Of a stretch of 35,345 bases of DNA, positions 1 through 11,300 are shown one piece after another. Within the stretch, counting starts at the first letter, position 1; the number at the start of each line of letters is the position of its first letter. The stretch covers positions 1 to 35,345 of the forward strand of contig JAUCBJ010006664.1 of NCBI GenBank assembly GCA_032718475.1. Direction: 5' to 3'. Origin of the DNA: Nemertoderma westbladi. Lineage: Eukaryota > Xenacoelomorpha > Nemertodermatida > Nemertodermatidae. A model generated the notes under the pieces. That model did not search any database and was not told the origin of the DNA. It saw only the letters and a list, made by a program, of their open reading frames with translations. Both the position numbers and the translations under genes were made by a program.

Positions 1-567
1 CACCAGTATCTCCTTTCCTCCTGACTCCGCCTTTCTCTTTCTGATCAACTTACTCGCCATTCCGAACGTTCACTCGCTCACCTGCAAGGTGGTGCCTTAC
101 CAAGGCGCAATACAGATGAGTGATGTATCTAGGATGTTCTATACAGTTCGATAATGGCCTACTTCCTACTTAACTGCGCCTTTTAACCTAAATTATTCCT
201 AATTAATTTTGAAGCTAGTAAATACACCCTAATTTCGATTTCTGTCCGTTACTTTTATTATGTTCCAGAATAACTTCCCTTGTGTTGCCACTATTCTACA
301 ATTTTTAGCCCTATTTTATTTATTTTTCTATTTACTTTGATTCTACTGTCCTACTACTTACTACTGCCTATGGATTATTCTATTCTCTAATCCACATTCT
401 GGCCTACTCTGTGGGTCTATGCAGTACAGCAGTATACGTCGTGTGGCCACACGATTTACCCAGCTGTACTCATATGCCCCCTTCTCGCTACTAACGCTAC
501 TTACTGCTAACTAATATCTATATCTTATATACCCTTCTACCTCTTACTCTCTCTCTCTCTAACTAAT
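1..567. other. Non-coding stretch left of the hairpin array
   Basis: No open frame with recognisable content is seen. The sequence is pyrimidine-rich on the plus strand and runs into the hairpin array. Because the BEL/Pao polyprotein on the minus strand ends at 1279, DNA to its left is where that element's 3' LTR would lie, so part of this stretch may be LTR. I cannot find a second LTR copy in the window to prove it. Confidence 0.3.
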
Positions 568-1135
568 GGTACTACGTACCCTCTAACTCTAACTCTAACT
601 AACGGTACTACGTACCCTCTAACTCTCTAACTATCGGTACTACGTACCCTCTAACTCTCTAACTATCGGTACTACGTACCCTCTAACTCTCTAATTACCG
701 GTACTACGTACCCTCTAACTCTCTAACTATCTATTGGTACTACGTACCCTCTAACTCTCTAACTATCGGTACTACGTACCCTCTAACTGACTCTCTAACT
801 AGGTACTACGTACCTACTAACTCTCTAACTAGGTACTACGTACCTACTAACTCTCTAACTAGGTACTACGTACCTACTAACTCTCTAACTAACTCTAGGT
901 ACTACGTACCTATTAACTAACTAACTAACTCTAGGTACTACGTACCTACTGACTAACTAGGTACAACGTACCTTCTGCCTCTCTAACTAGGTACTACGTA
1001 CCTACTAATTCTCTAACGAGGTACTACGTACTTACTAACTCTCTAACTAACTCTAGGTACTACGTACCTATTAACTAACTAACTAACTCTAGGTACTACG
1101 TACCTACTGACTAACTAGGTACAACGTACCTTCTG
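568..1135. repeat. Tandem array of about 18 hairpin units (GGTAC-TAC-GTACC)
   Basis: The core GGTACTACGTACC recurs at about 568, 604, 636, 668, 700, 736, 768, 802, 832, 862, 898, 934, 960, 990, 1020, 1056, 1092 and 1118, spaced 26-36 bp by CTAACT-rich spacers. Each core can fold as a 5-6 bp stem (AGGTAC/GTACCT) with a three-base loop. The variants at 960 and 1118 have loop AAC instead of TAC while the stem is unchanged. A block of about 158 bp is itself repeated (from about 898 and from about 1056). The array lies 3' of the BEL/Pao coding region in its orientation and may be inside its LTR. Confidence 0.9.
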
Positions 1136-1223
1136 CCTACTAACTGCGTACCTACTATGTACTATTATTTATTTTTATTTTATTTTGCAAATTTTATATG
1201 TGGGAAGGGCGTCTCGCCCTCAA

Positions 1224-1238
1224 TCCCACCCCCCTCAG
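1224..1238 (-). promoter_or_regulatory. Possible polypurine tract of the BEL/Pao element
   Basis: On the minus strand this reads CTGAGGGGGGTGGGA, a purine run about 40 bases downstream of the polyprotein stop codon. That is where an LTR retrotransposon keeps the primer site for plus-strand DNA synthesis, just before the 3' LTR. The position and composition are seen. The role is inferred, since no LTR pair is visible. Confidence 0.3.
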
Positions 1239-1278
1239 TCCAAAACTTGGACGACTAAACAACGCACTAACTCCACTT

Positions 1279-3888
1279 CTAAGGTGCCCCTTCTAGAAGA
1301 CAGCATTTCCCTACAGCTCTCCTGTAAGTTTTTCTGTCCTTCGCACCTATCTTTCCACCTATTCGCACTTCTACCGATCGGACTCTTCCGTCCTCGTCGG
1401 AGTAGGTGCCTACAACTCTCGCCAACCGCCATTGGTTGTTGATGATAGTATCATCCGTGACGATTACGAGATCTCCCTCTCTTAACTCCCTGTTCGGCTT
1501 CCTCCACTTGCTTCGCTTATGGAGCGTGGGTAGGTATTCCTCGACCCACCTCCTCCAATACTCTGCGCTTATTGCTTTAGCGACTTTCCAACTTTGGCGG
1601 GAGTGTATGTCATCTGGGTCTACACCCCGCATATCGATGGTCGCTGGCCTTTCCATCAGGAAATGGCTAGGCGTCAGCACGTCTAACGACTCAGGGTCAT
1701 CATTCTCCGGATATAGCGGTCTGCTATTAATGATCCCCTCGCACTTCGCAAGTACTGTCCGTAAAACGTCCTCAGTGACCATGTGGGTGTTCATTAGCTT
1801 CGTCATTAGACGCTTTGAACTGCCCACCAGTCTCTCGACGCATCCTAGTGTATGTGGTGCATACGGCGTCCGTCTCTCCCACTTTACTTGACGTCTCCTC
1901 ATGGCTGCCTTGACTTCTTCCCCCTCCAAGATGTCCAGGGCCTCTGCCATCTCACTCTCTGCACCCACAAAGTTGGTGCCGTTGTCGCTGTATATCACTG
2001 CGATCGTCCCACCTTTGCGGTCCCTAAACCTTTCTAAGGCGTTAATGAACGCTGATGCGGTTGCATCTTGGGCGAGTTCTATCCCTACCGCCCGCGTATT
2101 GTTGCATACGAAGATAATACCGTAGCGTTTCTCCGTGTGTCGCATCACCTTGATCTTTATCGGCCCGAACATGTCCACACCGCAATGCGTAAATGGCGGG
2201 TCGTGCTGTCTTACCCTACTCGCCGGTAGTGGCGCCATCTCCTGTATGGCTCGCTCCTTCTTCGCCCGTCGGCAGGTCTGGCACTGCCCCACTACCGCTT
2301 TAACCTTCTTCCTTAATTGTTTGACCCAATAGGTCCTCCTTATCTCTGTGAGGGTTCGGTTGGTGCCCCCATGCAATATCGATTTGTGGGAGTCCCATAT
2401 AATCTGGTGGACTATTGGCGATCCTGTAGGAATGATGATGGGTTTCGGTGGTACCACTATGCTGTTGTTGTATCCCACCCTAGAATTCATTACTAGAATC
2501 CCGTCGTCATTGAGTTGTGGCGACAGCGTTATCAGCTCGCTGTCCCGTCGGAGGTGCTGTTGGTTACCGACGCGTTCCACCTCGTCGCCGTAGTTCTTCC
2601 GTTGTTCATAGCGGATCACTGCCTTGGCCGCTCCCTCCAGATCTATGGTTGTCCTGATTTTCTTGTCCTTGCCGACTCCCGCAAGGAAATTCCCAAAGGC
2701 TCTCCAATACGCCACTAGTTTCTTGGTCTTATACCAACTAGAACTGTAGCTGAGGAGTTTATCCGTTGGGTTATCGCACAGTTCCCTTCCTGGTTGCATG
2801 TCCCTAATCTCCCTCACCATCTGGGAGTATATCTCTTCTCCCTCTGAATCTCCCTCTTCTCCTTCTGATACTACTTCCGAGCCCGGGTCCACCTTCCTCA
2901 TCGGCGGCCAGGCCTCCCTATCGCTTAGAAATTGTGGCCCATGTTGCCACAATACTTCCTTCTTCAGGAAAGTGTGGCGTTCCACGCCCCTCGACAGCAA
3001 GTCCGCTGGGTTCTCGTCTGTTGGGCAGTAGTGCCACCTTTCCAGTTCCGTGCTCGCCCTTATTTCGTCCACTCTATTCGCGACGAATATCGGGTATCTC
3101 GTCTTTTCGTTGTGTAGCCAACCAAGCACTACCATGGAGTCCGTCCAGTAGTGTGTCTCCACTATGTTGGGAATAGTATCGACTAGGTAGGCTGTGGCTC
3201 TTACTCCTAGTCTCGCAGCTGTCAATTCTAACTTGGGAACAGATGCTGAATCTGGCGGCGTTGACTTTGCTTTGCTAAAGGCTAGCCTTGGCTTATGAGC
3301 CCCCTCTCGTTGTACTAAGTAGAGTGCCGCTCCGTACGCTTCCAACGACGCGTCGGAGAACATGTGTAGGTCCAGATTTGTCATGTTCCCATCCGGGAAA
3401 TACACCCTCGGCATGTTGTATGTTCCCATCTTCTCCAAGTTTCCTGTCCACTTGCTCCACTGTCTCTTGATTTCCTCTGGTACCTCTACGTCCCACTCAT
3501 CTTTCAATTTGTATACTCTCTTGAGTATCTGTTTCCCCGTGACTAATAATGGGGATGCTAGGCCTAGGGGATCGTATATCCTTGCTATATACGATACATA
3601 GCCCCTCTTCGTGTGGATGTCTGCGCCCTCCTGGCTCAGCTGATACTTCAGTTCGTCTGTCTTTCTATCCCACACGATTCCCAATGCCTTCTGCTGAGAT
3701 TCTGTTCTCTTAATCGCCATGTCCTGCCCTCTGGCTGTTGTGGGGTTATCCATGGTCGATTCTGGTTTCCTGTCCTCTATGGCTTTGATAAATTCTTCCG
3801 AACTGGATTGGAATTTGGTCAGGTTAAAGCCGGATCCTTTTAGGATGTCGCGCGCCCTGTAATAGACAATTACTTTCATTGAATCCAA
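1279..3888 (-). CDS. BEL/Pao retrotransposon polyprotein, 5'-truncated (RNase H, integrase, DUF5641-like tail)
   Basis: The frame is uninterrupted for 869 codons and carries the back part of a BEL/Pao Pol polyprotein. Residues 1-95 resemble the region after the RT active site (GSGFNLTKF). Residues 97-125 hold the family hallmark IYDPLGLASPLL of the Pao/A17 region. An RNase H-like domain shows D179 (FSDAS), E221 (KLELTA), D250 (WTDS) and D296 (ENPADLLSRG). A zinc-binding HHCC motif follows (H501, H506, C536, C539). The integrase core has D572, D635 (SDNGTNF) and E685, giving a D-62-D-49-E spacing. A DUF5641-like tail covers about 780-856. Gag, protease and the RT palm with its YVDD box are missing. 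The frame upstream of the listed ATG stays open only to a TAG at 3931-3933, so the 5' break is near 3.9 kb. All visible catalytic residues are kept, so the insertion is probably young. The ATG used is only the first in the remaining frame. Confidence 0.93.
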   Translation of the reverse strand: MDSMKVIVYYRARDILKGSGFNLTKFQSSSEEFIKAIEDRKPESTMDNPTTARGQDMAIKRTESQQKALGIVWDRKTDELKYQLSQEGADIHTKRGYVSYIARIYDPLGLASPLLVTGKQILKRVYKLKDEWDVEVPEEIKRQWSKWTGNLEKMGTYNMPRVYFPDGNMTNLDLHMFSDASLEAYGAALYLVQREGAHKPRLAFSKAKSTPPDSASVPKLELTAARLGVRATAYLVDTIPNIVETHYWTDSMVVLGWLHNEKTRYPIFVANRVDEIRASTELERWHYCPTDENPADLLSRGVERHTFLKKEVLWQHGPQFLSDREAWPPMRKVDPGSEVVSEGEEGDSEGEEIYSQMVREIRDMQPGRELCDNPTDKLLSYSSSWYKTKKLVAYWRAFGNFLAGVGKDKKIRTTIDLEGAAKAVIRYEQRKNYGDEVERVGNQQHLRRDSELITLSPQLNDDGILVMNSRVGYNNSIVVPPKPIIIPTGSPIVHQIIWDSHKSILHGGTNRTLTEIRRTYWVKQLRKKVKAVVGQCQTCRRAKKERAIQEMAPLPASRVRQHDPPFTHCGVDMFGPIKIKVMRHTEKRYGIIFVCNNTRAVGIELAQDATASAFINALERFRDRKGGTIAVIYSDNGTNFVGAESEMAEALDILEGEEVKAAMRRRQVKWERRTPYAPHTLGCVERLVGSSKRLMTKLMNTHMVTEDVLRTVLAKCEGIINSRPLYPENDDPESLDVLTPSHFLMERPATIDMRGVDPDDIHSRQSWKVAKAISAEYWRRWVEEYLPTLHKRSKWRKPNRELREGDLVIVTDDTIINNQWRLARVVGTYSDEDGRVRSVEVRIGGKIGAKDRKTYRRAVGKCCLLEGAP

Positions 3889-3933
3889 GGCAAGAGTTTG
3901 TGTTGTATTCTGTGAAAGGAGCTATCAGCTGGG

Positions 3934-4443
3934 TAAAATGTTATTTGCCTAATGGTCAGAGAGAGAGATCCCACTCTGTAACTTGGCAATTATTGCTTAA
4001 ATCCATTCAGCTGAATGGCACTGTAGAGATTTGATTCTGGGTTACAACTAATTAGCAATCAATGACAAATTCTCGTTGATTTGCACACCGACGTGTAATA
4101 ATTGGCTGAAGTGTGTTCGAGAGCAATGGATATTGAGCTCAACTTAACCGACAAGGTGGGGATGGTAGAGGAGGAGGGGGGGGGGGGGGGGGGGGGGGGG
4201 GTTCCGTACACTAAAAGTTCTTAAAAATATTTTAAGTTTATTTTTAATTGTATTGCTAGCTACATCAGTTCTTAGTATGGTGACTTAGTTATGATGTCGT
4301 GTTATGGTGATCATCTGTATTGTAGTGGGGGGGAGTGGGGCTGTGCTCGTATAATACTACTGGTATTTACGCTACTTCCTGACGAAGGGGTTGTACTTAA
4401 GATTTTATATTTTTTAATTTTTAATATATTATCCGGGTCATGC
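3934..4443. other. Non-coding spacer between two retroelement remnants
   Basis: No coding signal is visible. It contains a 26-base G run and, on the minus strand, the 3' flank of the LINE fragment whose stop is at 4444. Some of 4202-4443 may be LINE 3' untranslated sequence, but no tail or target-site duplication could be defined. Confidence 0.4.
4176..4201 (+). repeat. G homopolymer, 26 bases
   Basis: Twenty-six consecutive G follow a GGAGGAGG lead-in. This is one of five G/C homopolymers of at least 24 bases in the window. Its exact length should be treated with caution because such runs are error-prone in sequencing. Confidence 0.9.
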
Positions 4444-5031
4444 TTATAATTTAGTAAGAAGATAATTTTTGAAATTTTTTGAAAAGCTTAATTTAGATTT
4501 ATTGCATTTTATAGAACTTGGGATTTTATTCCAAATAGAAGGGCCCTGAAAACTCAAAGATTGCTGGATTGATGTTAGTCTGACTAGTGGTGGACGGTAG
4601 TTGTCCTGAGTAGATGAGCGGGTAGAATAGTTGTGGATAGAGGAGACCTTATTGAAACGAAGGGCGATAGTAGATGTTGGTTTAATAGATTTAGAATTAA
4701 TTTCGTGCATAAATAGGCCTACTTGGTGCTTATATAGAGAGTCGAGAGGTAGAATGCCTAAAGATTTATATAGAGGAGCTGAAGAAGATTGATAATGGCT
4801 GAAAGTTATGTATCTAATGAGATCATTAATTTTAATACGTAGAGGTTTTAGAGTAGAATTATATGTACCTCCCCAAAGTAGAATACCATAGTGCAGATAG
4901 GGATGAATTAAAGAGAAATAGAGTAGACGGAGACCACCAAACAAATTCTCGTAACGTTTCACCGGAGTGTTTAGGCAGAGATAGCGCATAGAGATAGAGA
5001 TAGAGCTACGACAAACATACAACATTGACAA
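4444..5031 (-). pseudogene. LINE reverse transcriptase, C-terminal fragment
   Basis: This 195-codon frame matches the region C-terminal to the RT domain in jockey/CR1/L2-like non-LTR elements. Diagnostic stretches are YFSLIHPYLHYGILLWG near residues 37-53, a following block on how the thumb region pairs (SAPLYKSLGILPL), and GPSIWNKIPSSIK near residues 164-176. The palm motifs with the catalytic aspartates lie upstream in a complete element and are absent here, so this cannot encode an active polymerase. The first 25 or so residues look unlike the family, and the true break is probably inside 4.95-5.03 kb. It is a 5'-truncated insertion, the usual fate of LINE copies. It sits about 40 bp from the left end of the 18-kb composite. 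The clade is not certain. Confidence 0.8.
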
Positions 5032-5073
5032 CCATGTCTACATAATAAATAACTGGGAATACAGGCCTACTTA

Positions 5074-5136
5074 TTACGGAAGCCCAGAAGGGCCATGTTG
5101 CGTACACACAAAATCTTTGAAATGATTGCATATTTT
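5074..5136 (+). repeat. Left inverted end of the 18.1-kb composite
   Basis: It starts TTACGGAAGCCCAGAAGGGC and continues to CATATTT. The same sequence occurs inverted at 23121-23187. Over about 63 bases the arms differ at a few sites and by a 4-bp GGCC insertion in the right arm. Both arms then run into TGTGTGTGCG(CG)AC-type sequence. No second inverted partner is present close by, which favours pairing with the distant arm. Confidence 0.75.
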
Positions 5137-5341
5137 TTGTGTGTGCGCGACAGTAAAATTATCGTGTTTTATTTGTTGTCGTTTTATTTGTTGTTGTAAT
5201 TATCGAAGGAATATTTCTTGTGCGCGCGGGGGTTGTAGTCAATGGTTAGGCCTAAAATTATACACTATGGTAGGCTACAGCCTGATAGCCGAGCACTAAC
5301 TGCAAGAAATCACCATTTCAAATTCCCCTCCAAATTCACAC

Positions 5342-5344
<3 letters not shown>

Positions 5345-5372
<28 letters not shown>
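5345..5372. repeat. (AC)14 microsatellite at the left edge of copy 1
   Basis: A pure AC run sits directly before the sequence shared with copy 2 (CCCCTCTTTGTACAACCC). The corresponding tract in copy 2 is 16983-17060. Sequence left of this tract is not shared between copies. Confidence 0.95.
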
Positions 5373-6237
5373 CCCTCTTTGTACAACCCCCATTCTGGGG
5401 ACCGTTATTTCTATCGGTCGGTTCTGGGGTCGATATTGATTCCCTTATAACTTCTTTATTCTTGGTTTAAATTAAATTATTTTGGCACCAATAGACTCAG
5501 GAGACCATTTTACGTTATTCTATTGTTTCAAAATTTATCAACTCTAAAGATTGCTAATTTGTTACTCATAGGTTGAACTGGGGTCCTCAAACATACACAT
5601 TTCTCTGGTGTGTTTAAGTTTTTGTCCAATCACGATCCGGTCCCCAGTGTGATTGAGCACATTTCAGGTAGAGTTTACACAATCATTAACTCTACCGAAT
5701 GTTAAACATCAAACAATGTGCTGCCGTGTCAGACGATATGTGATTGGATAACAAATAATGTTCTGGAATATTCTTGAGAAATAGAAAGGGTTCAATGGGC
5801 AGCCATAATCTTAAAATCCTTGTATTCGTAACTAACTCTGCAATATGATTTTGATGTGAGGAAACAATACGTAGATTTCATTTTTGCTACCAATTTTAAC
5901 TAAATATTTTAATATTTTTATTGCCATTTGTGATAATAATCAAAATAACCAATGAACTTGAAATAAATAATTAACTAAACCTAGAAACATTAATTTAATT
6001 TCGCAGTATGTAGTGCCTAATAGTATATTATTGACTAGGCCTACATGATGTTCGTAACATTAATACAGTCGATAATATAGTTTAATACTTTAATTCTGAA
6101 TTACTTAATATATAAGAAGAAAGCAATACATGTATTATTTCGTTTCTAAAATTTATATTTTAATAAGCGATTCATTTATTTCGTTCTGAATATTTAGAAA
6201 AAATGATGTTGATGTAGATTGCATTTTAGCTACAAAT

Positions 6238-6330
6238 TCATTCCGACGACGTCCCCGGATTGTAAATCGTCCCCGGTTTGTCGTTGTGTATTCATGCAAT
6301 TGTCCCCGGTATGAATCAGGTACAACGTAA
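6238..6330. repeat. GTCCCCGG-rich motif, left instance in copy 1
   Basis: Three GTCCCCGG boxes lie within about 65 bp, separated by ATTGTAAATC and a TGTATTCATGCAATT stretch. The same block recurs in the same orientation at 13111-13200, so it brackets most of the unit as a direct repeat. Its leading palindrome is damaged here (CCGACGACGTCCCCGG). Confidence 0.8.
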
Positions 6331-6481
6331 TCCTGTGTAATCCGTATGTAATGTATATTTTTGAATACATATGATTGCATGAACATATCAAGTATGATAG
6401 GGTACTAAGCAAGTTAAATTCTTTAGTACTAAATACATTAAAATGAAAACATACGATACGTTGGCCTAGGTATTATTTTAA

Positions 6482-7902
6482 GGCCCCGGTAGCGCTACAT
6501 GGACATAATTTTTATATTGCCTTGTTAGAGCAACTTCTCATTGTCAGAAACGACCATAACTTTATATGAAGGTCAATGGAAGATTTGTAATTATGAATAA
6601 AATTAAAAAATTCAAATTTTTCAAAACTTTGGAAAAATATTACCAAATTTTTGTATAAAAATCCCAAAACCTTCAGCAGATTCAATCTTGAGTATTTTTC
6701 TTTCTAATTTTTAAAATCGTATCAAAAATGTATGCTCTTTCGATATCTCGAAGCAAAATATCGAAAATTAATTAACAATTGTTATTTTGGTGCTGTTTTT
6801 TGTTTTGTTTATTCTTTAATTTTGACAAATTAAAAATTATCAATATTTTATTCAATTTTGGCCATTTATTTCCATATTGGAATAAAACAATCAGAATTCG
6901 ATGTCGAGATATCTGAAGAGAGCACATCAGAGAACCCCTCTGAGCAAAATTTTTGAAAATTTATTGAAAATTGAATTGTATGAAGCTATTTTTATGCAAA
7001 AAAAATACCATTCCGAGATAATTGCCTTTAAAATTTGAAACTTCCCGCGCCAAAATTGTCTGTTAATATGTGAGAAAGTCTGTCAATATATATCTATCAA
7101 CAAGAAAGCATAAAACCATGCTAAGAATTTTGCTATGGGGGTTTTCCTGATCGCTGATTTAATTTTTGAGGACAGTTCTCAATTTTAATGAAATCTAGTT
7201 TGTCTGACAACATTGAGCTAAAAGTTTAGCTATAGGGGTTTTCCTGGTCGCAGAATTCATTTTCAGTATCAATATTAACATTTTTGATGACATCCAAATT
7301 GTCTGTTTGGCTGTCAGACTGTCGGTTATATTATGACAGACAAACTGACAGCATACAGACAGAACCAACGAGGCCAAATTTGATTAATGACATCAGAAAT
7401 GAAGCCACCGACCACGAAAACCCACACAGATAATTTTATTAGACAGATCGTATGTTTTTTATTGACGGTCAGGTCAGACATACTGACGGACAAACCGACA
7501 GTAAAACGGACAGACAGCAATATCTCGAGAAGAAGGACATATCTTGCTAAACGGTTGTCAAATTTGGAATCTTGATAAAAATCTGCTCTAGATGAAAGTA
7601 AAAAAATTTTCCTGTGCGGAGAGACGGCACCATTATATCATATACTTATGTGCCACCGCAACTCGAAATCCCTCAACCAGCTGGCGAACCACCACCTTCA
7701 CACTTGCACATGAGGCATCCACATAACTTTTAATTTATATTTATTGGTATATTTTTATTATTAAATATGATCTTAACCATTTTAACACTTGTGGCTTATA
7801 ACAGCAATTACCATATTTTGGTGTAATAAATAAATTTTTTTTTACATTTTCTTAATAAAGAAATTTTTTGCAAAAAATTATTGAAGTAGCGCTACCGGGG
7901 CC
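6482..7902. mobile_element. TTAA-flanked inverted-repeat transposon, copy 1
   Basis: The element begins GGCCCCGGTAGCGCTAC after a TTAA (6478-6481) and ends with the exact inverse, GTAGCGCTACCGGGGCC. It is followed by GTAA, which is intact TTAA in the other copy. The interior is AT-rich with no transposase frame. It carries degenerate CAGACA/GTCTGT runs and a module of about 100 bp starting TTTGCTATGGGGGTTTTCCTG that occurs twice near 7130 and 7220. TTAA target duplication is characteristic of piggyBac and Kolobok group elements, so this is a non-autonomous member of one of them. Assignment to a family is inference. Confidence 0.85.
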
Positions 7903-7968
7903 GTAAGTGTTTTTCTATAATTATATCAACTTTGTACAGTTCTAGAAAAATTTCATAGGATTAAAAAG

Positions 7969-8199
7969 TTGAACTTTCTTGGTTATGCCTGGGATTCACA
8001 ATTTCAAGTTAAGTGCAAACAAGTTTCTATGTATAAAGTTGATATAATTGGAGAAAATTACAAACATACTTATAAGAAAGAAGCACTTTATAGCGTTATG
8101 ACATTTTATAACACTCGCTTCGTTCAGATAATAAACACACTCTGGCCGACCTCTAAAAAGTGCAACTTTTTACAAAGTGTATTTATTAATAGTAAATAA
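7969..8199 (+). other. AT-rich open frame shared by both copies, not recognised (copy 1)
   Basis: A 76-codon open stretch contains LGYAWDSQFQVKCKQV and ends near a TAA. It has no ATG at the listed start (TTG). The frame is open further upstream to a TAA shortly after the TTAA transposon. I recognise no domain. Copy 2 carries the same frame at 19490-19729, with three replacement changes and one silent change, so conservation is no greater than for non-coding DNA. In copy 2 the upstream extension is broken by a stop. It may be a decayed exon or chance. Confidence 0.25.
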
Positions 8200-8394
8200 A
8201 ATCCATGTATAAAATAATTGTAAATACATGGATGCTAACGTGTTTATGGGGTTGAAAAGGAAGGAGAAAAGGTATTGAATACAAGAAGAAGAAGGAGGAA
8301 TAACACGGATGTTATCAAATCTTACCCAAAAAGAAGCAGAGCAACTAGAAGATTGGACAATAAAGCAGAGATACAGAGCGATATTGAAGGTTAA

Positions 8395-11300
8395 AGAAGT
8401 GGGTGGGGCAGGGTTGTCTGATTTTAAAGGAGTGAGTGGGACAGGGTTGTCGGAGGTTGAAGGAGTAGGGTGGGGCAGGGTTGTCTGATTTTAAAGGAGT
8501 GAGTGGGACAGGGTTGTCGGAGGTTGAAGGAGTAGGGTGGGGCAGGGTTGTCTGATTTTAAAGGAGTGAGTGGGACAGGGTTGTCGGAGGTTGAAGGAGT
8601 AGGGTGGGGCAGGGTTGTCGGAGGTTGAAGGAGTGGGTGGGGCGAGGTCGTTGGAGGTTAACGGAGTGGATGGGGCAGGGTTGTCGGAGGTTGAAGGAGT
8701 GGATGGAGCAGGGTCATTGGAGGTTAAAGAAGTGGATGGAGCAGGGTTGTCGGTGTTTAAAAGAGTGAGTGGGGCAGGGATGTCGGAGGTTGAAGGAGTG
8801 GATGGGGCAGGGTCATTGGAGTTTAAAGGAGTGGCTGGAGCAGGGTCAATGGAGTTTAAAGGAGGGGGTGGGGCAGGGTCGTCTGAGTTTAAAGGAGTGG
8901 ATGGGGCAGGGTTGTCGGAGTTTAAAAGAGTGAGTGGGGCAGGGTTGTCGGAGGTCGAAGGAGTGGGTGAAGCAGGCTCGTTGGAGGTTAACGGAGTGGA
9001 TGGGGCAGGGTCATTGTAGTTTAAAGGAGTGGCTGGAGCAGGGTCAATGGAGTTTAAAGGAGGGGGTGGGGCAGGGTCGTCTGAGTTTAAAGGAGTGGAT
9101 GGGGCAGGGTTGTCGGAGTTTAAAAGAGTGAGTGGGGCAGGGTTGTCGGAGGTCGAAGGAGTGGGTGAGGCAGGCTCGTTGGATGTTGAAGGAGTTGGTG
9201 GGGCAGGGTCATTGGAGTTTAAAGGAGTGAGTAGGACAGGGTTGTCGGAGTTGAAAGGAGTGGATGGGGCAGGGTCATTGGAGTTTAAAGGAGTGGCTGG
9301 AGCAGGGTCAATGGAGTTTAAAGGAGGGGGTGGGGCAGGGTCGTCTGAGTTTAAAGGAGTGAGTGGGGCAGGGTTGTCGGAGGTTGAAGGAGTGGGTGGG
9401 GCAGGGTCATTTGAGTTTAAAGGAGTGGGTGGGGCAGGGTCATTTGAGTTTAAAGGACTGAGTGGGGCTGGGTTGTCGGAGGTCGAAGGAGTGGGTGGGG
9501 CAGGGTCATTTGAGTTTAAAGGAGTGAGTGGGGCAGGGTTGTCGGAGTTTAAAGAAGTGGATGGGGCAGGGTCATTGGAGTTTAAAGGAGTGGGTGGGGT
9601 AGGGTTGTTGGAGTTTAAAGGAGTGGGTGGGGCAGGGTTGTCGGAGTTTTAAGGAGTGAGTGGAGCAGGGTTGTCGGAGGTCGAAGGAGTGGGTGGGGCA
9701 GGGTCATTGGAGTTTAAAGGAGTGAGAGGGGCAGGGTTGTCGGAGTTTAAAGGAGTGAGTGGGGCAGGGTTATCGGAGGTTGAAGGAGTGGGTGGGGCAG
9801 GGTCGTTGAAGGATGAAGGAGTGGGTGGGGCAGGGTCGTTGAAGGTTGAAGAAGTGGGTGGCGCAGGGTCGTTGAAGGTTGAAGGAGTGGGTGGGGCAGG
9901 GTTGTCGGAGTTTAAAGGAGTGAGTAGGACAGGGTTGTCGGAGTTTAAAGGAGTGGCTGGAGCAGGGTCAATGGAGTTTAAAGGAGGGGGTGGGGCAGGG
10001 TCGTCTGAGTTTAAAGGAGTGGATGGGGCAGGGTTGTCGGAGTTTAAAAGAGTGAGTGGGGCAGGGTTGTCGGAGGTCGAAGGAGTGGGTGAGGCAGGCT
10101 CGTTGGATGTTGAAGGAGTTGGTGGGGCAGGGTCATTGGAGTTTAAAGGAGTGAGTAGGACAGGGTTGTCGGAGTTGAAAGGAGTGGATGGGGCAGGGTC
10201 ATTGGAGTTTAAAGGAGTGGCTGGAGCAGGGTCAATGGAGTTTAAAGGAGGGGGTGGGGCAGGGTCGTCTGAGTTTAAAGGAGTGAGTGGGGCAGGGTTG
10301 TCGGAGGTTGAAGGAGTGGGTGGGGCAGGGTCATTTGAGTTTAAAGGAGTGGGTGGGGCAGGGTCATTTGAGTTTAAAGGACTGAGTGGGGCTGGGTTGT
10401 CGGAGGTCGAAGGAGTGGGTGGGGCAGGGTCATTTGAGTTTAAAGGAGTGAGTGGGGCAGGGTTGTCGGAGTTTAAAGAAGTGGATGGGGCAGGGTCATT
10501 GGAGTTTAAAGGAGTGGGTGGGGTAGGGTTGTTGGAGTTTAAAGGAGTGGGTGGGGCAGGGTTGTCGGAGTTTTAAGGAGTGAGTGGAGCAGGGTTGTCG
10601 GAGGTCGAAGGAGTGGGTGGGGCAGGGTCATTGGAGTTTAAAGGAGTGAGAGGGGCAGGGTTGTCGGAGTTTAAAGGAGTGAGTGGGGCAGGGTTATCGG
10701 AGGTTGAAGGAGTGGGTGGGGCAGGGTCGTTGAAGGATGAAGGAGTGGGTGGGGCAGGGTCGTTGAAGGTTGAAGAAGTGGGTGGCGCAGGGTCGTTGAA
10801 GGTTGAAGGAGTGGGTGGGGCAGGGTTGTCGGAGTTTAAAGGAGTGAGTAGGACAGGGTTGTCGGAGTTTAAAGGAGTGGATGGGGCAGGGTCATTGGAG
10901 TTTAAAGGAGTGGATGGGGCAGGGTTGTCGGAGTTTAAAAGAGTGAGTGGGGCAGGGTTGTCGGAGGTCGAAGGAGTGGGTGAAGCAGGCTCGTTGGAGG
11001 TTAACGGAGTGGATGGGGCAGGGTCATTGGAGTTTAAAGGAGTGGCTGGAGCAGGGTCAATGGAGTTTAAAGGAGGGGGTGGGGCAGGGTCGTCTGAGTT
11101 TAAAGGAGTGGATGGGGCAGGGTTGTCGGAGTTTAAAAGAGTGAGTGGGGCAGGGTTGTCGGAGGTCGAAGGAGTGGGTGAGGCAGGCTCGTTGGATGTT
11201 GAAGGAGTTGGTGGGGCAGGGTCATTGGAGTTTAAAGGAGTGAGTAGGACAGGGTTGTCGGAGTTGAAAGGAGTGGATGGGGCAGGGTCATTGGAGTTTA

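Noticed and set aside
6153-6386. Minus-strand frame shared with 17845-18084 as a gene
   Set aside because: It is shared only because the whole region is duplicated, and it runs through the GTCCCCGG block. The copies differ freely in replacement sites and indels.
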